Position numbers and translations under genes: made by a program. From Pseudomonadota bacterium (GTDB lineage: Bacteria > Desulfobacterota > Desulfovibrionia > Desulfovibrionales > Desulfovibrionaceae), in NCBI GenBank assembly GCA_023390395.1, contig JAEWCY010000122.1:1-15627 (forward strand): 15,627 nt of DNA, written 5' to 3'. The notes beneath the pieces are model-generated. The model had not been told where the DNA came from. It did not search any database and saw nothing but the letters and a program-made list of their open reading frames with translations. Positions 13,499-15,627 of the stretch are shown here, in pieces. The first letter of the stretch is position 1. Each line of letters begins with the position of its first letter.

Positions 13499-13540
13499 AA
13501 AGCCCATACCCCAGAACGCTTTTTGAGGCCAGCGGGCTTT
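13499..13540 (-). promoter_or_regulatory. Possible structured leader of purU
   Basis: AAAGCCC and GGGCTTT (13499-13505 and 13534-13540) are perfect 7-base arms enclosing 28 bases. Within these CGCT (13518-13521) can pair with AGCG (13531-13534), sharing one base with the outer arm. On the minus strand it would sit in the purU leader and run into a short T-run. I could not match it to the glycine or ZTP riboswitch consensus by eye. Confidence 0.3.
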
Positions 13541-13556
13541 CTCCAAAGATTATTCG

Positions 13557-13568
13557 GACAATATTGTC
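13557..13568. promoter_or_regulatory. Perfect palindrome between purU and ald, candidate operator
   Basis: GACAATATTGTC is a perfect 12-base palindrome in an AT-rich patch about 100 bases from both start codons. On the plus strand its right end overlaps TTGTCA (13564-13569), a 5/6 match to a -35 box for ald, though the -10 17 bases on is weak (TAGAGA). On the minus strand AATAAT (13554-13549) is a 5/6 match to a -10 for purU. A bound dimer could affect both genes. Confidence 0.45.
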
Positions 13569-13684
13569 ATTTTCCGTAAATTCGTTTAGAGAAGCCCATC
13601 CACCGCGGGCGGGCCCCCGTTTCGGACGCGCCGTGGCCGAAGGAAAGCCGAACCTTTAACGAATTTTCCCAGCGAGGACCTCCC

Positions 13685-14791
13685 ATGCTTATTGGCATTC
13701 CGAAGGAAATCAAGGTGCTGGAAAATCGTGTGGCCATGACTCCCGGCGCGGTGGAGACGCTTGTCCGGCGCGGCCACGAGGTCCTCGTCGAGGCCGGCGC
13801 GGGCCTGGGCTCGGGGCTTTCCGACGACCAGTACGCCCGGGCGGGCGCCAAACTTGTCGATGCCGCCGCGGCCTGGGCCGCGCGGATGGTCGTCAAGGTC
13901 AAGGAGCCCATCGCCTGCGAGTACAAGTACCTGCGCAAGGACCTGCTCCTTTTCACCTACCTGCATCTGGCCGCCGACCGGGCGCTCACCGACGCGCTTA
14001 CCGCCTCCGGGACCACGGGCGTGGCCTACGAGACCGTGCAGCTGCCAAGCGGCGCGCTGCCGCTGCTTATCCCCATGAGCGAGGTGGCCGGCCGCATGGC
14101 TCCCCAGGTCGGGGCCCACGCCCTGGAGAAGTCACAGGGCGGCCGCGGCATTCTGCTCGGCGGCGTGCCCGGCGTGCCGCAAGCCTCGGTGGTGGTCCTC
14201 GGCGCGGGCGTGGTCGGGGCCAACGCCTGCAAGCTGGCCGTGGGCATGGGCGCGCAGGTGACGGTCCTCGACGTGAACCACGCCCGGCTCCAGTACCTCG
14301 ACGACATCTACCAGGGCCGCATCGTCACCATGGCCAGCAACGAGGCCAACATCCGCAAGGCCGTGACCTACGCCGACCTGCTCATCGGCGCGGTGCTCAT
14401 CCCCGGGGCCAAGGCTCCCCACCTGGTCAGCCGCGACATGCTGCCCACCATGAAGGAAGGCTCGGTCATCGTGGACGTGGCCGTGGACCAGGGCGGCTGC
14501 GTGGAGACCATCAAGGCCACCACCCACGCCGACCCCACCTACGTCATCGACGGCGTGGTCCACTACGGCGTGGCCAACATGCCCGGGGCCGTGCCGCGCA
14601 CCTCGACCTACGCCCTGTGCAACCAGACCCTTCCCTACGCGCTGCGGCTCGCGGCCCACGGCCTGGACGCGCTGCGCCAGGACGCCGCCCTGGCCAAGGG
14701 GCTCAACACCCATGCCGGCAAGCTCACCTTCGCCGGCGTGGCCGAGGCCTTCGGCCTGCCGCTGACCCCGGTGGCGGCGGCCCTGGCCTGA
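13685..14791 (+). CDS. ald: Alanine dehydrogenase
   Basis: This 368-residue enzyme interconverts L-alanine and pyruvate plus ammonium using NAD+/NADH. The N-terminal catalytic domain starts MLIGIPKEIKVLENRVAMTP with Arg15. The catalytic Lys73 in KVKEP and His94 in TYLHLAA correspond to Lys75 and His96 of the M. tuberculosis enzyme, two residues shorter here. The NAD-binding domain has VVVLGAGVVGANA and an Asp (LDVNHARL) that binds the ribose. The catalytic Asp is in VAVDQGGC, and NMPGAVPRTSTYAL is a family signature. The protein is complete and of usual length. The ATG at 13685 has GAGG eight bases upstream. In sulfate reducers the enzyme allows alanine to serve as carbon and electron source; the following amino-acid binding protein fits that. 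No clear terminator follows. Confidence 0.97.
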   Translation: MLIGIPKEIKVLENRVAMTPGAVETLVRRGHEVLVEAGAGLGSGLSDDQYARAGAKLVDAAAAWAARMVVKVKEPIACEYKYLRKDLLLFTYLHLAADRALTDALTASGTTGVAYETVQLPSGALPLLIPMSEVAGRMAPQVGAHALEKSQGGRGILLGGVPGVPQASVVVLGAGVVGANACKLAVGMGAQVTVLDVNHARLQYLDDIYQGRIVTMASNEANIRKAVTYADLLIGAVLIPGAKAPHLVSRDMLPTMKEGSVIVDVAVDQGGCVETIKATTHADPTYVIDGVVHYGVANMPGAVPRTSTYALCNQTLPYALRLAAHGLDALRQDAALAKGLNTHAGKLTFAGVAEAFGLPLTPVAAALA

Positions 14792-14874
14792 CGTCGCGCG
14801 CCTTGAAAAATGCGGCGGTATCTTTTAAGAAAGCGGAGCAATTAAAAAGTGTTGTTTCGTACATTTGTGTCTGT

Positions 14875-14889
14875 GCGCCTTGAGGGCGC
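14875..14889. repeat. Short inverted repeat in the ald-downstream gap
   Basis: GCGCC and GGCGC flank a TTGAG loop about 90 bases past the ald stop. No T-run follows, so I do not call it a terminator. The 267-base gap (14792-15058) otherwise holds an AT-rich patch near 14815-14865, a CACA-AATA-TGTG element at 14941-14952, and TTGACT at 15011-15016 without a fitting -10. Confidence 0.25.
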
Positions 14890-15058
14890 GACGCATGTCG
14901 GAAATGCGGGGGAAGGGGCGCGAGCTCTTTCTCGGAGTTTCACAAATATGTGTCAAGGAGGGTGGCGGGGGATTCCCATCCCGGCCGAGTTCATGTATTT
15001 CCACAGGAACTTGACTTCGGGCTAAGTGGTTGAAATCGACTGTAAACAGGAGGCGTCC

Positions 15059-15627
15059 ATGAAAAGGTCCTGGCTCATTGCCCTGTTGCTCGTCCTCGGG
15101 ATGGCCGCGCCGGCCCGCGCCGCGGACACCATCAAACTGGGATTCAACATCCCGCTGACCGGCGACATCCCGGACGTCGGCGAATCCTCGAAGAACGCCG
15201 CCGAGATGCTGAAAAAGAAGATCAACGACGCCGGCGGGATCGAGGTCGGCGGCAAGAAGTACCTGGTGGAATTCATCTACGAGGACAACGAGTCCAAGGC
15301 CGAATCCGCCCTGTCCGCCGCCCGCAAGCTCATCACCCAGGATGGCGTCCTCGGCATGGTCGGCCCCCAGTCCAGCAAGCAGGCCGTGCCCGCCGGCGAG
15401 GCCGCCAATGACCTCAAGACCCCGATGATGGCCCCCTGGTCCACCAACCCCAACACCACCAAGGCGCGGCCCTACGTCTTCCGCGGCTGCTTCCTCGACA
15501 CCTTCCAGGGCCCCACGGCCGCCAAGTTCGCCTCCGAGGAATTCAAGGCGAAAAAGGCCGCGGTGCTCTACGACATCGCCTCCGACTATCCCAAGGGCCT
15601 GGCCGAGGACTTCAAGGCCGCCTTCGA
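15059..15627 (+). CDS. ABC transporter substrate-binding protein, branched-chain amino acid (LivK) type, partial
   Basis: The ATG at 15059 follows AGGAGG (15048-15053) at five bases. The frame is open to the right edge, giving about 189 residues of a protein usually ~370-400 long. A Sec signal peptide is clear: Lys2/Arg3, a Leu-rich core and a likely cleavage after APARA (residue ~22). The mature part starts with the family's DTIKLGFNIPLTGDIPDVGESSKNA pattern in short form (GFNIPLTGD), followed by INDAGGIEVGGK, the FIYEDNESKAE segment, and MVGPQSSKQAVPAGE. It should bind an amino acid or similar small ligand in the periplasm for a Liv-type permease, expected just beyond the window. The ligand cannot be fixed; position after ald suggests alanine or a branched-chain amino acid. 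Confidence 0.93.
   Translation, partial: MKRSWLIALLLVLGMAAPARAADTIKLGFNIPLTGDIPDVGESSKNAAEMLKKKINDAGGIEVGGKKYLVEFIYEDNESKAESALSAARKLITQDGVLGMVGPQSSKQAVPAGEAANDLKTPMMAPWSTNPNTTKARPYVFRGCFLDTFQGPTAAKFASEEFKAKKAAVLYDIASDYPKGLAEDFKAAF

Noticed and set aside
12648..13526. A 292-codon open frame on the plus strand
   Set aside because: It is antisense to purU, whose ACT and formyltransferase domains are complete.
14948..15025. A 25-codon frame before the binding-protein gene
   Set aside because: No ribosome binding site stands at a proper distance before its ATG, and no recognisable peptide feature is present.
1..15627. CRISPR arrays, tRNA genes, insertion sequences, prophage or toxin-antitoxin genes
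   Set aside because: I looked for regular repeats, cloverleaf sequences, transposase motifs and small paired genes and found none.

Overview
The window reads as a stretch of a high-GC bacterial chromosome with dense, mostly housekeeping gene content. The set of genes (an MscS-type channel with a cyclic-nucleotide domain, TatD, a radical SAM/SPASM protein, orphan receivers, a DUF4911-like protein beside an M24 peptidase, purU, alanine dehydrogenase, a branched-chain amino acid binding protein) and the codon style suggest a Desulfovibrionaceae-type sulfate reducer, for example Desulfovibrio/Solidesulfovibrio. That placement is inference; there is no rRNA or other phylogenetic marker here.

Layout. 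Positions 1-1884 are a minus-strand pair: an MscS channel with a C-terminal cyclic-nucleotide-binding domain, then a membrane protein that starts in a 4-base ATGA overlap and runs off the left edge. Positions 1953-5207 are on the plus strand: a TatD-type hydrolase, a radical SAM/SPASM protein, an unrecognised 213-residue protein, and a single-domain response regulator with its own sigma70-like promoter. Positions 5366-9524 are on the minus strand: a receiver-HPt protein, a DUF4911-like protein coupled by an ATGA overlap to an M24 Xaa-Pro-type peptidase, an FAD-dependent UGM/amine-oxidase-like protein, and a small RRM RNA-binding protein with a terminator. The RRM gene diverges from a TPR protein (10015-10770) across a 490-base gap rich in inverted repeats. 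An AT-rich island then carries a lipoprotein that resembles DUF4831 (11105-12547). It ends at a strong hairpin facing purU (minus strand). purU diverges from ald (alanine dehydrogenase), followed by a periplasmic branched-chain amino acid binding protein cut by the right edge.

How the genes may work together. ald (alanine to pyruvate, ammonium and NADH) next to a LivK-like binding protein fits amino acid uptake and use. purU, divergent from ald, releases formate and tetrahydrofolate from 10-formyl-THF, and a perfect 12-base palindrome lies between the two start sites. The two receiver proteins at 4830-6088 converge and have no kinase beside them, so they probably serve kinases encoded elsewhere.

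No tRNA, rRNA, CRISPR array, insertion sequence or phage gene was found. The parts least explained by known biology are the AT-rich lipoprotein island, the radical SAM protein with its unknown neighbour, and the structured region upstream of the RRM gene. No clear multi-gene novel system is visible.
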